64,000 bases of DNA from Paracyclopina nana (taxonomy: Eukaryota; Arthropoda; Copepoda; Cyclopoida; Cyclopettidae): positions 11,510,029 through 11,574,028 of the forward strand of contig JAGUCH010000003.1 in the NCBI GenBank assembly GCA_019096065.1, written 5' to 3'. The translations under genes were made by a program, and so were the position numbers. Below the pieces are notes generated by a model. That model was not told where the DNA came from. It saw only the letters and a list, made by a program, of their open reading frames with translations, and searched no databases. Of this stretch, positions 1 to 13,210 are shown one piece after another. Each line of letters starts with the position of its first letter. The first letter of the stretch is position 1.

Positions 1-3000
1 TCAAAAATTGGTTGCTGCTTTGTGTACCAAAAGGTAACAGGCCTTGTCATATTGACACAAAAGGGTTCATAGCCTTCTTGCAAACCGCAAATAGTGAAGA
101 ATTTGAGGGTGTCAACATCATGGCCAAAATTAAACTTGATTCTCTGTCCTGTGCCCAGTGTACAAGCAGGGACAAAAGAATCACCATTGACTTCAGTAAA
201 CGCTGAGTCTCCAGCGGCTGGGTCAACCAACAGCTCTCCATTCAATGAAAAACCTGAAGCACTCAAATTAGGTGTGTTTGGTTTCTAGCAGTTTTAACTT
301 TGACAACTTACTGATTGTGTGATCAGTCATATCCAAGAAGACTCCAACAATGTCTCCAACTGCCCAGTGCTTTCCATAAGAATCACATCCAGCAGCATGG
401 ACTTTCTCCTCATTGAATCCATCATAGGCCCAAGAGGCATCATCTCCTCCAATCTCATGGTCGGGGCTGCATGTGGCCAAAGTCCAACCCAATTTGATCG
501 GTCCCTCAGTCATGATTTCAACTTCATAGTACCACTTTCCAGATGTGACTCCATACAACTTTTCAACTCTGTAGGTCCTGCTGGTTGGTCTTCCTCCAGA
601 AGCCTCTTCCTCAGCTTCAGTGCTGGTCTGATCTGCAGGTGGAGGGTCCAGAATGTACCCATATACTAGGAGGGTCCGAACAGTCTCAGAAGCTGTGTTT
701 CTATTGGCAATCTTGATGGCCTCATCTACATCCTTATACTGCACCAGATGAGGGCTTCTTCTCTTCTCAGTATCTTCATTGAGGCCATAAGTCCAATTCT
801 GGGAAATCCTTTCCCTAGCCCAAACATTATGGGTATTTTCAGCAAGTCTATCAACCAACTCCTCCATTTTGGCAGTCAATTCAATAGCACTCAAATCAAG
901 TGGGGCTGGTTTGTAGCCATTGGACTGGAGGTAAGGATCATTTGGAAGCCTCACTGATCTGATCCTAGCTGGTGGTTTATCCATGGAGATGCTGTAGCCT
1001 AAAGCTACAATGGTTCTCAGGGTTTGCAAAGCAAGTTGAATATTGTATCTTTTTTCAGCAGTTGGCAAATTTTGGAATTGAGTCAAGCATGGATGATACA
1101 TCATCTGATCATCCCTTAGTTCTCCAAAGCACCAACCAGTCTCAATTTTCGTGACTGCCCACATTTCATGAATATTTTCAGCCAACTTGTCGCGAATGTT
1201 TTCAACAAAAGGCTGCAATTGAATTGCAGTGGTGTCAACTGGATTAGGGACAAAAGAGACATCATCATTGATGGCAAGAGGTCCACTGAGCACAGTCTTG
1301 TGGAGCTCTCCAAAGTAAAATCCAGGATCAATGTAAAGTTGTTGGGATGGAAGAAGGGACTCAAATAGAGGTGAGAAATTCTCTGGAGGAGCATACTTCA
1401 GCCTTCCATGATCACCACCAAACAGAAATCTGCAACTTATTTTGGCAGAGGCACTGATTACTGGGAAAAACATGCCATCTAGGTTGAAATCTCTGAAGTA
1501 GCCAGGGACTTTCATGCCATTGATGAAAAAAGTAACAATGGGAATGTTCAGGTCAAGGGCCACTCCAATGTTGTCTCCTTTTTTAACATGAGGTGGACTC
1601 ACAGAGGGAATAACCATGGTGCTTCTTCCTCCGGTCCATAAATAAGCGCCATCAAATCCAAATGAGTACAAATCATCTCCTACTCCATTTCCACCCCATT
1701 TCTCCCCACCTCCAGGGTAGGGCACATAGCCAGCAGTGTTTGCCCATCCCACTCTGAAATGTGGTGGCAAGCTTGACATTTGCTCCACATGGTCAATTGC
1801 AACTTCAAAGTACCACTTGGAATACAGGGCTGAATTGGGGACATAGCCAACAAAAAGATTGGGAATGGCACTTGCAACATGGTCTACTACTGCAGTGTGC
1901 AACAAAAGATTCTTGCCAGGTAGCAAAAAGTCAGTGATGTTATTTTGGGAAGACCTGACAGCAACTCCAGAGCCAACACAGAGATTGCACAAAATGTCAA
2001 GTACTTTGGGATCCCTGCCAAATTTCTCCAGGAGAGAAATGATGACTTTGATATGCTCCTCTTTCATCATGTTCAAGGCTTCTGGAGAGTCATTGAGAAT
2101 ACAGTACAATACATCCATCATGCCAGCACCTTCACCCCCCAATTTGCTGAAAAGCCAGTTCAATCTCTGGGCTTGGGCAAATTGTGAGCAATTCGTGTGA
2201 TTGCCTCTGATGATGGCAGCCAAAAGTTGAAACAAGTAGGTAGACACTTCATCCCATTGCTGACCAGCTTCCTCTCCAGCCAGCGAAGAGAGCATTCCGG
2301 ATGCAGTTATTACATTCATTTTGTCAATTATCTCCAAAATTAGGTTAAGGATGCCTTCTTCTTGAAATAAATCTTGCCTATTTCTTAGAGCCTTCAAGAA
2401 CTTTTGACGGTCCTCGTGGCTGAGATCTTCTTCAGGCTGAGCAAAGTAAGTAATCAGGTCTTCAAGGCAGCCCACCATTTCTCCTAGGTTGACCATCCTG
2501 AAAAATCCGGAATGTCTTTTGCTCTCAGACATGCTGTCTAGGCCTTTGAAAAATTGGTTGAAAAGCCCAGAGCATTTCCGAATAACTCTGGCAGTTCTAG
2601 CTTCTTCATCTTGGCTTCTGCTAAAGGAAACTGCATCATCCATTCTGCCTTCCTCATGAAGAATGACTTGTTTCTCTTCAACCAGACCCACTCCTTTCTT
2701 CTTCACTTGATATGTTTTGTAGGACATCCATAATCCAGACTCAATGTGTTGAATGATGACCTCAGTATTGTCATATTGAACAGAGGGAGCTCCAATGATT
2801 TCCAGATCCTTGTCTTCCAGAATGACTTTATTGTCATCTTTCTCAGCTCTGAGGTAGAAGCATGAATTGGCCAGAGTGGCATCTTCTTTCCTCAGTAGCA
2901 TCAAAGTGTTATTTTCATCTACCCCCAAATAGAGACCAGAAGTGATATGTTTGATTCTCATTGGGTGGTACCAATTGATGTACCCTCCAGACCATTTGAC

Positions 3001-4330
3001 TCTTGCCAGCTCCAACCTCCATAGTGACCTAGCTTGAAGAAGCACACTTCCACCTTCATACACAACAATGCTGAAAAAAGCATCTTCCTTGATAATTTTG
3101 CCTCATTTAATTGTTAGCCATCATAATTACTTGGTTTCCGGAGAATCTGGAGAAAAATTTGAAGGCACAGTCAAGGCCTCATCTCCTGCATGCAAAAATC
3201 TGATGACATCTCCTCCAAAGACACAGGATACATTCTTCAATCTGGATAATCCCGTGCCATATGGAGAAATAATCCAATGAGTGACATGAAATGAGGCATT
3301 CACAATGGCCTTTTCTCCTTCCTTGGTTGCTTGCTATATAGTCAGTTAACTCATTAGTGATTACTGAAAGATTTGAATTCATAATTACCAAATATCTCTC
3401 TGTTGCCACAGAGACAAGAATGGCATCATCACCAACCCTGACTTTTTCACCTTCTGACCTTTGCTTTGATGAAGGATGAATTGTCCACCAGCAAGCTTCA
3501 CCTAAAATGAGTTTTGAGCTCACTAGATTGTTAAGGTTACTTAAAGTCATTTTGGAAAGTACCTTCGGACTGCTCTTGCAGACCAACATCAAAGGCCAAC
3601 TTGTCACTGCTTGTGCTGCTTGACAAGCATGCCAAAAACTAATAAAAATAGTTTCAGTTCAAAAAGTGTAGAGATCTTAAAATCATCCTTTACCATGTTA
3701 CTATTAGCATGTCTTAGTAGGATTGCATTTCCATAGAGTAGCGTTTTGTGTCCTGACCCCATTCCAGAGCTCTAAAAAGTTTTTGTAATTAAAATGAAAT
3801 TCACATTATGATGTATAGGTTTTATTACAGCTCCATCACTTCCAGCTGTAATGAGCTCTTGCAAAGCTCTGACAGACAATGCTTGATCAATCACAAAGAC
3901 ACATTGAGACAAATCTGGAGGATAGTTCTGAAATGCAGAAGACAATCCTCATTAAAGGAACTATGAAGATTTATCTGATGATGTACTCTATCAGCTATTC
4001 CTTCGAGGAAACAGTGACGATTTCCAAATCCTTCAGCAGACAAGCAGACACGTTCACCCGTTCCAGTGCATGAAAGACACACCATGTCTTCCTAGAATTG
4101 TGAAACAAGCTTAAATTAGACTAGATTTTGGGAACGAGCCTTTTTAAAAGAAGTGATTTCTTGGGAAAAATAAAAGGAGCTTTTTTCAGCAAAATTGAGT
4201 GGCAGCAACTTGTTTCACAAGAAGCAGATTAGGCTACTTAGTTTTTTTTTTTTGCTTTAAAAAAATTTAATTGGCTTACCGTTCTGAGGAATGAAACATC
4301 ATCTTGCTCGCCTTCACCTCCTTCTGCCAT
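1..4330 (-). CDS. RyR: Ryanodine receptor, N-terminal part (3' truncated by window edge)
   Basis: Encodes the cytoplasmic N-terminal part of the ryanodine receptor, the tetrameric ER/SR Ca2+ release channel. I could join nine exons in phase on the minus strand: 4280-4330 (start, [17 protein letters not shown]), 3987-4091, 3829-3927, 3694-3771, 3563-3638, 3389-3501, 3131-3309, 312-3070 and 1-253 (runs off the edge). Introns are about 52-79 bp with GT/AG ends; the acceptor at 3310 lacks a good pyrimidine tract and is the least certain. About 1,237 residues are present, of roughly 5,000 in the family. Domain order: inositol-trisphosphate-receptor-like N-terminal domain, MIR region (about 235-400), RIH region, SPRY1 (about 650-800, with [20 protein letters not shown]), two RyR repeats (around 855 with [10 protein letters not shown] and 970 with [10 protein letters not shown]), SPRY2 (from about 1088). 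The pore and C-terminus lie outside. No disabling mutation seen. Confidence 0.96.
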
Positions 4331-4801
4331 GATGAAGTTAAGGAAGGAGGGATTTTAAAATGTATCCATAACCGAACTAAAGTATTCCGAGTTGTATATT
4401 GCACTAGCAAGATTTGCTTCAGGTGAACTTCTTGCGGACAACAGACCGGCCTGTGTGGAAGAAGGAAAAGCTAGCAGCAGCTTTCACCTATGTAATGGCA
4501 AAATTCGAAAGCAACATAGCTAAAGTGCTTTCTTCTCCGTATTTTTAGCCAGCAATGGGCAATAGGCATACAGAAAGTAGCATACATCTTTAGTTTTACT
4601 CATTTTTTAAATTTGGTGATACTCTATGATAGATAGTGGGATCACAGACATATAGTATAATGTAGAATTTTTCAATTATATATATGTGCACACTTAGTGT
4701 ATATCAATTCAAGCTAACAAATCTTCTAGCGCAGTTTCTGTAGCAGTAAGCATATAGGGTAATAATGCCTTGGAATTTTTTGTAGGTGGTTGGTGAAGGC
4801 A
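4331..4801. other. Intergenic, RyR 5' flank and Socs36E 3' flank
   Basis: This AT-rich gap between two minus-strand genes must hold the RyR promoter and the 3' UTR of the SOCS gene. I see no convincing TATA box, initiator or minus-strand AATAAA in it, and no further coding sequence. Confidence 0.5.
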
Positions 4802-5854
4802 TCAGCAATCATTGTTCCAATTCGTTGTTGACAACACTGGTTGAGTCAATTCCAGAGATCGAGATTCTAATTTGTGCTTGTAGTGGTATTCTCGTAGGTA
4901 ATCTTGCAGCGAATTGGGAATGGGCAATTGGCTCACTTCGCTGTAGCCAGCCATGTTGTCGCAGATCACTGTACGAGCCAATTCTTGCAAGGAAAAGGGC
5001 GCTTTCCTCAGCACAGGGAACAGGAGCATGGGCTCGAAAAACATGCATGACAGGGGATCTTTGTAGTGGTCCAAAAGGCCTCGTATCGACCTCGAGGCAT
5101 GCACACCAGGATCATGGCAGTCAAAGCTGAATTTGTGCCCAGTTTCCTCAATCCTGGCATGCAGGGACCTGGAATATCTGCGAAAAGACACCGAGAACAT
5201 GTAGTCATCCTGGGCAGAGTCCCTCAGCAAAAATGAGCCTTCCGGCTTGTTGTTAAGCAAAGCCTCAGCTTCGTATCTGTCCATTTTGCCCCAGTAAAAG
5301 GGGCAGCTAAAAATGTCCCTAAGCCTGGGAATCAGGTAGTTGATGTAGTCCACCTGATAATTGGCCCTGGGATTATTAACAATGGCCTCATCATTGCTTC
5401 GAGTCACAATTGCACCTCGGTTGCCATTTTGCAAGGCCTCCAACACTTCTCTGGGAGTAGCCATATTTGTTTGGAAATGTGCTGCAGAATTCATGCTATA
5501 CTTGATGCAGATACATGTGGCTGGATCACTGCTCTGAAGAAGAAGATTGCCACCGCCAGATTCCACTAGAGAATGTTCCTGCTGCTTGAGTTTGCTGCGG
5601 TGCTTCTCCAAATTCACTGATCGCCTCCAACTCAAAGGCTTCCTTTTTTTCCATACACTTTTGAAGACTAGCTTCAGTCTTGAGGGAGCCTTGCTAATTT
5701 TGGTGGCCTCATCCTCCTCTTCTTCTTTGGTGGTGGTTGTATCAATGTCAGCAGCTGAGTTATCGACTGAAGCAGCTAATGACATCCGTGTGGTATTAGA
5801 GAGCCAAGGCCTATTGCCAAATTTTGCTATGTATTGTGTTTGTCTACAGAGCAC
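4802..5854 (-). CDS. Socs36E: Suppressor of cytokine signalling, SOCS4/5 class
   Basis: A 350-residue protein in one uninterrupted frame. The basic, low-complexity N-terminus (1-180) includes a [11 protein letters not shown] stretch. An SH2 domain follows at about 186-285 ([21 protein letters not shown] with the phosphotyrosine-binding Arg at 211; [14 protein letters not shown]), then a C-terminal SOCS box at about 287-326 ([25 protein letters not shown]). The SH2 wording, especially [29 protein letters not shown] and [13 protein letters not shown], is that of the SOCS4/SOCS5 branch, called Socs36E in flies. Family members recruit Elongin B/C-Cullin E3 ligase to down-regulate JAK/STAT and EGFR signalling. 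The first ATG in frame was taken as start; an upstream exon cannot be excluded. It lies 0.5 kb downstream of, and parallel to, RyR. Confidence 0.93.
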   Translation of the reverse strand: MLCRQTQYIAKFGNRPWLSNTTRMSLAASVDNSAADIDTTTTKEEEEDEATKISKAPSRLKLVFKSVWKKRKPLSWRRSVNLEKHRSKLKQQEHSLVESGGGNLLLQSSDPATCICIKYSMNSAAHFQTNMATPREVLEALQNGNRGAIVTRSNDEAIVNNPRANYQVDYINYLIPRLRDIFSCPFYWGKMDRYEAEALLNNKPEGSFLLRDSAQDDYMFSVSFRRYSRSLHARIEETGHKFSFDCHDPGVHASRSIRGLLDHYKDPLSCMFFEPMLLFPVLRKAPFSLQELARTVICDNMAGYSEVSQLPIPNSLQDYLREYHYKHKLESRSLELTQPVLSTTNWNNDC

Positions 5855-8084
5855 TCGTAGTGAAGTGAAGCTGATATGATGTGCTCAACTTTACAGGGAA
5901 ATATGACTGCTATATGATTCAGCTGCTACTATGTGACTGTGGCCTGGCCACTGTGTAGGCAGGGAAAGGAAAAGAGGCGAACTGGGTCGACAACACTCAA
6001 GGATAACTTAAATTAAAGAGGTTGCGAGAGTTATTATTGTAGACTATCTGCAAAAATAATTCTTTACCACGGATTTGCTAACTTCTTACACATAATTCTG
6101 AATTAATGAACATCTGCCAGAAATATGCACTATTTTTGATCATTTGCAGGAAATGGCCCAAAATAAATGTAGCTTGACTTTCCAGATAAAGAGATCCCAT
6201 AACGAATTAATCTTGATCCAAGTCTTGAATTTATACTTGAGCCATTAGCATTGCTTTAGTGCTTCGCAGCCAAGCTTTAATTGAAGCCAAAAAACCATTC
6301 TGAATTAAATCTTAATCTCAAAAATACTGCATATTTGCATAGCTGAATTCAGAGTAAAAAAATGGTTTTTGAGTCAGAACGTCGAAAAAACGGCCAGATA
6401 TCTATATGAGCTTGTGGTAAAAGCGGCCAAAGAAAAAACATAGAAAACATTTTGCATATACTTGACATCTTTGATGTTATTTCTTGTGGATACGGATTTG
6501 AGTAGTGCATTCTCCTCTAGGAGTCACTTTTTTTAGTTGATCCAGTGCACTTACTACTTTACTGGAGCTATGTGGAAATTCCTAGAATCGGATAATGCTA
6601 TTTTTCTTGGGCTTCAGCCACTCATGAAGGCAATTGATGATTGCTTAGTAACTTAGAGGCTCAGTGAGGACTGTTGTTACCAACACTTAAGAGCATTTTT
6701 GTTTAAAAGCAGATTTCTAGGGAAGTAGAAAGCAAAAGCTATTATGGGATTTCAGTGGAATGAAAAGCTTTGGAATTCTAGGGTAATTATGCTCATGGAA
6801 AATATCCTGGAAAATTCATTATTAACCAAAGCTCGTTTTTTATTATCAAGCAATTTGCCTCTTTATCTAAAATTAAAGGCCAATTCCAAAAAAGTGAATG
6901 ATTCACATCACTATAATTTTTCAGAGAAATGTAAAAATACATGCACATACGGTTGTAAAACTCTTGAAGCACCTGAGTGCAAAAGTAGATTCCTTCATAA
7001 TCTTTTGAATTGTGAAAATTTGAGAATGGCATAGAAAACCGGATAACCATTCATGCAAAGTAATACACTGCTACATAAGAAAACGCACACTTTTAAGTTG
7101 CTTGATTCAATTCTCCTCTGATTTTTCTCTCCTAGAAGGCGCAAAAATTGGCCCACAATTCTCGCAACTTAGCTTGGGCAACAGAAAGCTTTATTAGTGT
7201 CACAAAATGATATTAAGCCTCGAAAATATCACCTATAAAAATTACCCTACATAAGAAGCAAGGGATTTTTTGCCTTTTCAGAGGAGAACAAGAGGCTACA
7301 AAATCTCATCTGTGATGGAAACAAAAGAGCTGAAAGGGCGCAGAAACAAAAAATTAGGTGTCCAGCGGGAGAGAACATTGCGATTTTTCAAAGTGCAGAT
7401 TGTTTTGTCATCATTCAGCGGAGACTTTCTTTTGGCAAAAGAAAGCCTACTATAAAGAAGAAGCTGAACGAAGCTGAAAAGTAGGCTAGCCGGTCTTGAA
7501 AACTTCAACAATCCGTTGTCCTCTTAGTGACAAGGCCGGCTTTCGAGACTTTTTCTGGGTCGAGTTTCTTACAGGATGATGGCTTTCTTTGAAAATCATA
7601 GCTGTGAATTATAACAGCTTCAAAAGCTCCACGTTTTGTGATACTGTAATAGATTGATAATATACTATGATTTCCTTTCATGAATCACGGATTTTCAATC
7701 GTCATAGCTCGAATCTCGTAGCTTTGCAAGACTGCAGGAGAATGCTAGAAATTCGGCCCTTGAGCCCTGTGTCCCATCAAACCTGTCCTTGTAAGCCATT
7801 CCTTCCTAATTGATGAGGAAGGCAGGCTCTCAAACATGCTGCATAATTTTATCTATAAATGTATTGAGCTAGATTGAGGGCAGAATTTCCGCGACATTTG
7901 TGGATATTGAGCATATGTAGCCAGTAGCTCATGGGCTGCGTGCATACATTTAGAAAGCAGCCCAAAGCAACGTTTAGAAAGCTGCCTGAAATCTTCAGTA
8001 TAGGTTGCTCGATCCTGGCAACTTGTCAACTCAAAATGTCTCAGCTTCAACCTCGTGAAAAATAGTAGAAGCAGCAGCTAGGGG
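5855..8084. other. Divergent intergenic region between Socs36E and Doa
   Basis: This 2.2 kb gap separates the 5' ends of the minus-strand SOCS gene and the plus-strand kinase, so it should hold both promoters. It is AT-rich. Open frames of up to 96 codons occur on both strands but show no recognisable protein and no supporting splice structure. I see no repeats or RNA genes here. Confidence 0.5.
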
Positions 8085-11000
8085 ATGTCCAACATGGTGC
8101 CAGGGAGGCCCAGGCGGCAGCAGCAGGCCTACCGCAGGGCCAACACCAGCCTCACTCTCATGTCCAACAACATGGACAGTGACCCGGATCCCTACATCTC
8201 CTGCTCAAACATCCTGGACAAGTTCAACGGGAGCAAGGACAGCACTCTGGCCAATGGGAGCCCTCTGCGAAAGTCCTCGGGCGGCATCAAGGACTTTCTG
8301 CTCGGCCGGTCATCAGCTGCTCGCAAGGAAAGCACAGCATCCAAGGACAACCTTGACGGGACCATCATGCCGCAGTGGTCCGTTCAGGAATCGGTCATCG
8401 ATGACCTGAGGATTTCAGCTGTGCCCAGGCAGCCCAAGTATTCCTACTTGATCGGCAAGTCGGCGCAGAAGGATGATTTTTGGCGCAAAAGCAACGCCGG
8501 GTCCATAGTGAATAACAACATTTACTCAAGTAGCCGGGCGCCACCGCAAGATGGCGCTGCCATGAATAATAGCAGCTACTACATGCCCCAGCACAATTCC
8601 AGCAGCTCCAAAAGGTTGACGGACTACTCCTCGCTGCACAACAGCAATCACAGCGTGCAGAGTGCAGCGTATGAGGACCGGATCAGCACAGCGCTGCGCA
8701 AGGCGCCATCTAGCGGGAACTACGGCGGCACCACGAGCAATAGCAGTGCAGTGCAGAAATCCAAGAGCTACTCCAATTTTGACTTTGTCCGCAGCAGAGA
8801 CCTGACCTTCCAGGTGTGTAGATATATTTTACGTAGGCTGCACAGGTGATATATGGTAGCAATACATTTATGAATACATTTCGGGCAAGTGGCTCTCCTG
8901 CGGAAATGCGACTCGAGCAGCAGGGCCAGCTTTTCTGCGTTGACCTTCTGCGACATCAAATTGCTATATGTGAACTTGTAGAGAGACGACCCGTTGCACC
9001 GTTATGGAGGCTTTGGGACCTTGGCCACCTCCTCCATTTATGGGAGCAAAATTAGGGAGACCTCGGACGAGAAAGAGCAGAACCGCAAGAAGGAAGTGGA
9101 CGACCTCATTTCAAAGTACGCCAGGAAAAAGCCAGCCCCTCCCCCGCCCATCCAAAGAGACTACTCTTCCACCAGCCTCAAATATGGAGCCTCCAGGGAG
9201 AACATCTACGGCCCAGCAACGTCCAACAACAGGGACAGCCTCTACGGCCTCTACGGAGGAGCCTCGAGTACCAGCCTCTATGCACCGCCGGGCTCCTCGA
9301 GAAGGTCCAGTCAGTACGAGGCCCCCTCTTACGCCCCGCCGGATCCCCCCATCTACGACTCAGCCCACCAGCGGCAGACCCGATACATTTCGGCCTCCAA
9401 GTCCTCCTCGAACCTCTACTTGCAAAGCCAGTACGGTGGAGGGCCTGGATTCGTGGATACATCCGGACGATCCTTGAGTAGGCAGCAAAAAACGCTGTCG
9501 ATGCACGGCGGCGCCGCGCCAGCTAGCTCGGGGCGAAACAATAGCGTTATGGAGGCCGCGGCCTCCATTATAGCTGCCAACGCCCACCAAGGCCTCGGTA
9601 CATCCGAGTGGTGGAGTACTAGTCAACTGGGCCCAAGTGTAGCCCAACCTGTGCCTCTGCAGCATGATTGGAGCCAAAAGAACCTCTGGTCTGCGAGTGG
9701 GGGCATTGGTGGGGCAGCTGCGCCCACTGGAATACATCATCATCCTGTATTGCCGGTACAGACACTTTTTACATATTCTTACAGTGCTCCCTACTAGGAT
9801 ACACCTGTGTAGCCATTGTGTTGTTCCCCATTCTACTGTATTTATAGCATCTGCTGTATCTCCTGTATTTTGACTGTATCCGTCGTTTTTTCTCTCTAGA
9901 ATGTGGCTCCCATTGGGGATGATGGGGATGGGCATTTGGCGTACAAGTTGGGAGATATAATCGAGCACGACAACCAGAGATGTAAGCTGCTTTCTCCTTA
10001 CATTTGCCATTGTAGCTTGTCGAGATTTGAACGCAAGATTAATGCTTTTTGGCCCGCGTACATACTTCTTCTGCTGAATTTTCGTATTTTCTCAATACTC
10101 TAGTAGCTTTAGTGTATCGGCTTCTTTTCCAGTCAAAATCCTTGCTACCCTTGGCGAGGGCACATTTGGCAAAGTGGTGAAAGTCAAGGAGCTGAGCTCG
10201 TAAGTGTTCAACATTTGGTCGCAAAATGCCAAGTTCAAACGATTGTTTTTCTCCTCCTTCAAAACAGAGACAAAATCCTTGCTTTGAAGGTGATCAAGAA
10301 CGTGGACAAATACAGAGAAGCAGCCAAGCTTGAGGTGAATGTATTGGAAAAAATTCAAGAAAAAGACCCAATGGGCAAGCAGTACGTCGTTTCCCAATTA
10401 GCCTACTTTCTGCTTGATCTGTTTTCTTTTTCTCCAGCCTCTGTGGGAAAATGCTGAGCTGGTTCAACTACTTTGGCCACATGTGCCTCGTTTTCGAGCT
10501 GCTCGGACTCAGCGTCTTTGATTTCCTCGTAATGATTGCTCAAATAACTGTAGTAAACAATTCCGGTTATTACCACTTTTGGCTTACAGAAGGAAAACAA
10601 CTACCATCCGTACACTCTGGACCAAGTGAGGCACATCACGTATCAATTGTGTTTTGCAGTTAGATTCCTGCATGATTGCAAGTTGACCCATACAGATCTT
10701 AAGCCAGAAAACATCTTATTTGTGTCCTCTGACTGGGAAGTGTGCTACAACGCCAAAAAGGTATTCTAGTTTTGGCAAGAAAGCATAGTTTCCTCACTTT
10801 CCCCCTTTTTTTGCAGAGGAGAGACATTAGGCGAGTGAAGAACACAGAAGTAAGATTGATTGATTTCGGATCAGCAACTTTCGACTGGGAGCATCACTCA
10901 AAAGTGGTCTCAACTCGCCATTACCGAGCTCCAGAAGTGATATTAGGTAACCCCGAGTGACCTTTTAATCCCGCACCACTTTTAGAGCTGTACTGTTTTC

Positions 11001-12303
11001 CTTAGAGCTTGGCTGGTCTCAGCCCTGCGATGTCTGGTCAGTGGGATGCATTATGTTCGAGCTGTACCTTGGATTCACCCTATTTCAAACTCACGACAAT
11101 CGTGAGCATCTAGCCATGATGGAAAAAATACTAGGCCCCATTCCAGAAAGGTGAGAAGAACAGTGAGAGCTTTCTCTTAGCGCAACCTGAAGTGGAAACA
11201 AACTCACGCAACCTCGATTTCGCAACCTTGCTCATTCCAGCTCGCAACCTCGATCAGCATTTAAGCCTTTTCTAGATTCAAAGAATCCTTTGAAAATTGC
11301 TACAACCAAAACTGTTTTTCTACTATATAAAAGGAAGAAAAATTTTACACTTGTAAACAACATTCTGGTTCATAATTAGTGTTCTTGATTGGCCAGGCTT
11401 AATTTCAGGCTTAGGCCCTGTTCACCTGCAATATTATAAGCAAAATAACGCGCGATATTATGTTGATATTTGCAAAAATCCGGTATTTGAAAAATCATTT
11501 TTCAGATTTTGACTTCGGAATCGATATATTGGTACCAAAAGCCATCCTACACCAAAAATGAAATTATCAGTTTCTCAGTATTTCTCTTCAATATTTTGCC
11601 AAAATAACGGCCATAATAAGCAGGTGAACAGGCCCTTAAATTGCATCAGGCTTCATAAACACTTGCTATGAGCTTTTGCCCCAAATTTTTCAAGCTCAAA
11701 ATTTGCACAGCTGTTTACCTTTAACATTTTTAATGGTTATAGAGTTTTACTGATGCAATTAATTTTGTTGCAGACTAGTTCGGCGGACAAAAACGAAATT
11801 CTTCAATGGAGCACACTTGGTGTGGGATGAAGAGAGTTCTGCTGGAAAATATGTCAGAGACAACTGCAAACCACTTCAAGTAAGTTATAAATGGCCATAA
11901 CTCCGAGTGTTGGCCTTGCCAACGGCGACGTAGCCCCGAAATGGACATTGTTAGCGGAGTGACCTCGATTCTGCAATACGAAACCTCAAAAGTGGAAATA
12001 AATGTCATGGAAGCTTGACCACAACATCTGTCTTGGTGCCAAAGGGGCAAAAAATTTGAGAAGAAGAACTCATTATTACAAAGCTCGTTTCCCTTGGGTC
12101 CACTCTTGGAAATAATGCTCATTTTTTCCTTGCAGAAATACCGAATGAGTGACTCTGAGGATCACTTGCTGCTCTTTGATCTGGTCATGAAAATGCTAGC
12201 CTATGATCCCAACGATCGCATATCAATGGATGAAGCTCTCAGACACCCATTTTTTGACGCAATTCCGCAACACCATCGATTCGAAACGTACTCATTTCGA
12301 TAA
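8085..12303 (+). CDS. Doa: LAMMER (CLK/STY) dual-specificity protein kinase Doa
   Basis: Eleven exons join in phase: 8085-8813, 8982-9755, 9900-9981, 10133-10199, 10268-10381, 10438-10528, 10590-10760, 10817-10946, 11006-11150, 11774-11879, 12136-12303. The predicted protein is about 858 residues. The first 500 residues are Ser/Asn/Tyr-rich and low-complexity (exons 1-2). The kinase domain follows: glycine loop [12 protein letters not shown]-binding Lys in ILALKVIKN, catalytic HTDLKPEN (Asp about 655), [25 protein letters not shown], and the diagnostic [11 protein letters not shown] motif (about 753). The protein ends [22 protein letters not shown]/Doa kinases phosphorylate SR splicing factors. 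Kinase introns are mostly short; the exception is the 623 bp intron 11151-11773, which contains a MITE. The exon 1/2 junction (donor 8814, acceptor 8981) has a weak pyrimidine tract. An alternative upstream first exon is possible, since Doa is multi-promoter in flies. Confidence 0.95.
11414..11635. mobile_element. 222 bp MITE, PIF/Harbinger-like, in a Doa intron
   Basis: The termini are inverted: GGCCCTGTTCACCTGC on the left and the complement of GGGCCTGTTCACCTGC on the right (one mismatch in 16). The element is flanked by a TTA direct repeat at 11411-11413 and 11636-11638. The interior is AT-rich and has no coding capacity. A 3 bp TTA target duplication with GGSCCTGTTC ends fits non-autonomous PIF/Harbinger elements; that assignment is inference from the ends only. 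Confidence 0.75.
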
Positions 12304-12387
12304 TTGGAAATCACTGAACTGCTACGAATTTGCTGATAAAAATACTCCTCCTGTTTTTCATATATGCTAACTATTATCAGACGACGC

Positions 12388-12393
12388 AATAAA
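12388..12393 (+). terminator. Poly(A) signal of Doa
   Basis: A canonical AATAAA lies 85 bp past the Doa stop codon, followed by a T-rich stretch. It gives a short 3' UTR of about 100 bases. Confidence 0.6.
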
Positions 12394-12919
12394 TTATTGT
12401 TAGCTTTCAAACAGGCAACTTTTTCGTGCGAAATTGAATTCGAGCATGGTTAGATGGATTTGCAGAAATTGCCTTATTGTGCAAGCTTGCTGTGAGAAAT
12501 GGGAGCTTTTCATGGAGGCAATTAGAAAGGCCATCAAAAATGCGTTAGCCTTCTAGCTTTCTTTAAGCATAAAATGAATGCACTACTTTGTAGCTAAACA
12601 CAATCCACTTTTACGCAAATCTGCTGATACGCAGTCCATCTAAAATGAAAAGCAGTCAAACTTTCACAGTAAGTAAATGCTTTTGAATTGAGCTCAGATG
12701 AAGTAGTACCTATGTGCAGACAAATCTTTAATTGTGTAAACTTAGATACTTGCGAAAAGTAGGCTATAATCTACAAGCTCATGAAATGCTGAAACTCTAT
12801 TTGCCTGTTAGTCAAGTTAAGTTAGGTAAAAAGTTAAGTTTAGTTCAGTTCCATTCCAAGATATTTATGTAGGTAGAACTTAACTTAGCTTGATTTTATG
12901 TAGTACAAGCTTGCTTGCC

Positions 12920-12953
12920 TAGCTAAGTTCAGTTGCCAAACTGAACTTAGCTA
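12920..12953. repeat. Perfect 15 bp hairpin
   Basis: The 15-base arms at 12920-12934 and 12939-12953 are exact complements around the loop GCCA. The hairpin sits in a stretch (12810-13110) rich in the words AAGTTAAGTT, AACTTAGC and TTCAGTT. Confidence 0.8.
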
Positions 12954-13210
12954 CAAAAAGTGTTCTCATATGCGTAGTAGCTGAAGCTCGCTTAATTGAG
13001 AAAAGCTAACTTTGCTCATCAGCTACTGATGTACAACGCGTTGGCGTGTCAACTCAGCGGTCAACTGAACATTGCTGAAACGAACCGAACTTGGCAAGAA
13101 CAAGCTGAACTTAACTGATCAAGTAAGGTTGCTGTTTTAGCAACGTAACTTGACTAAAAATTCGAAAATAGGATCGCCCTAATATGAAATGATTATGTTT
13201 GTGCATTGTT

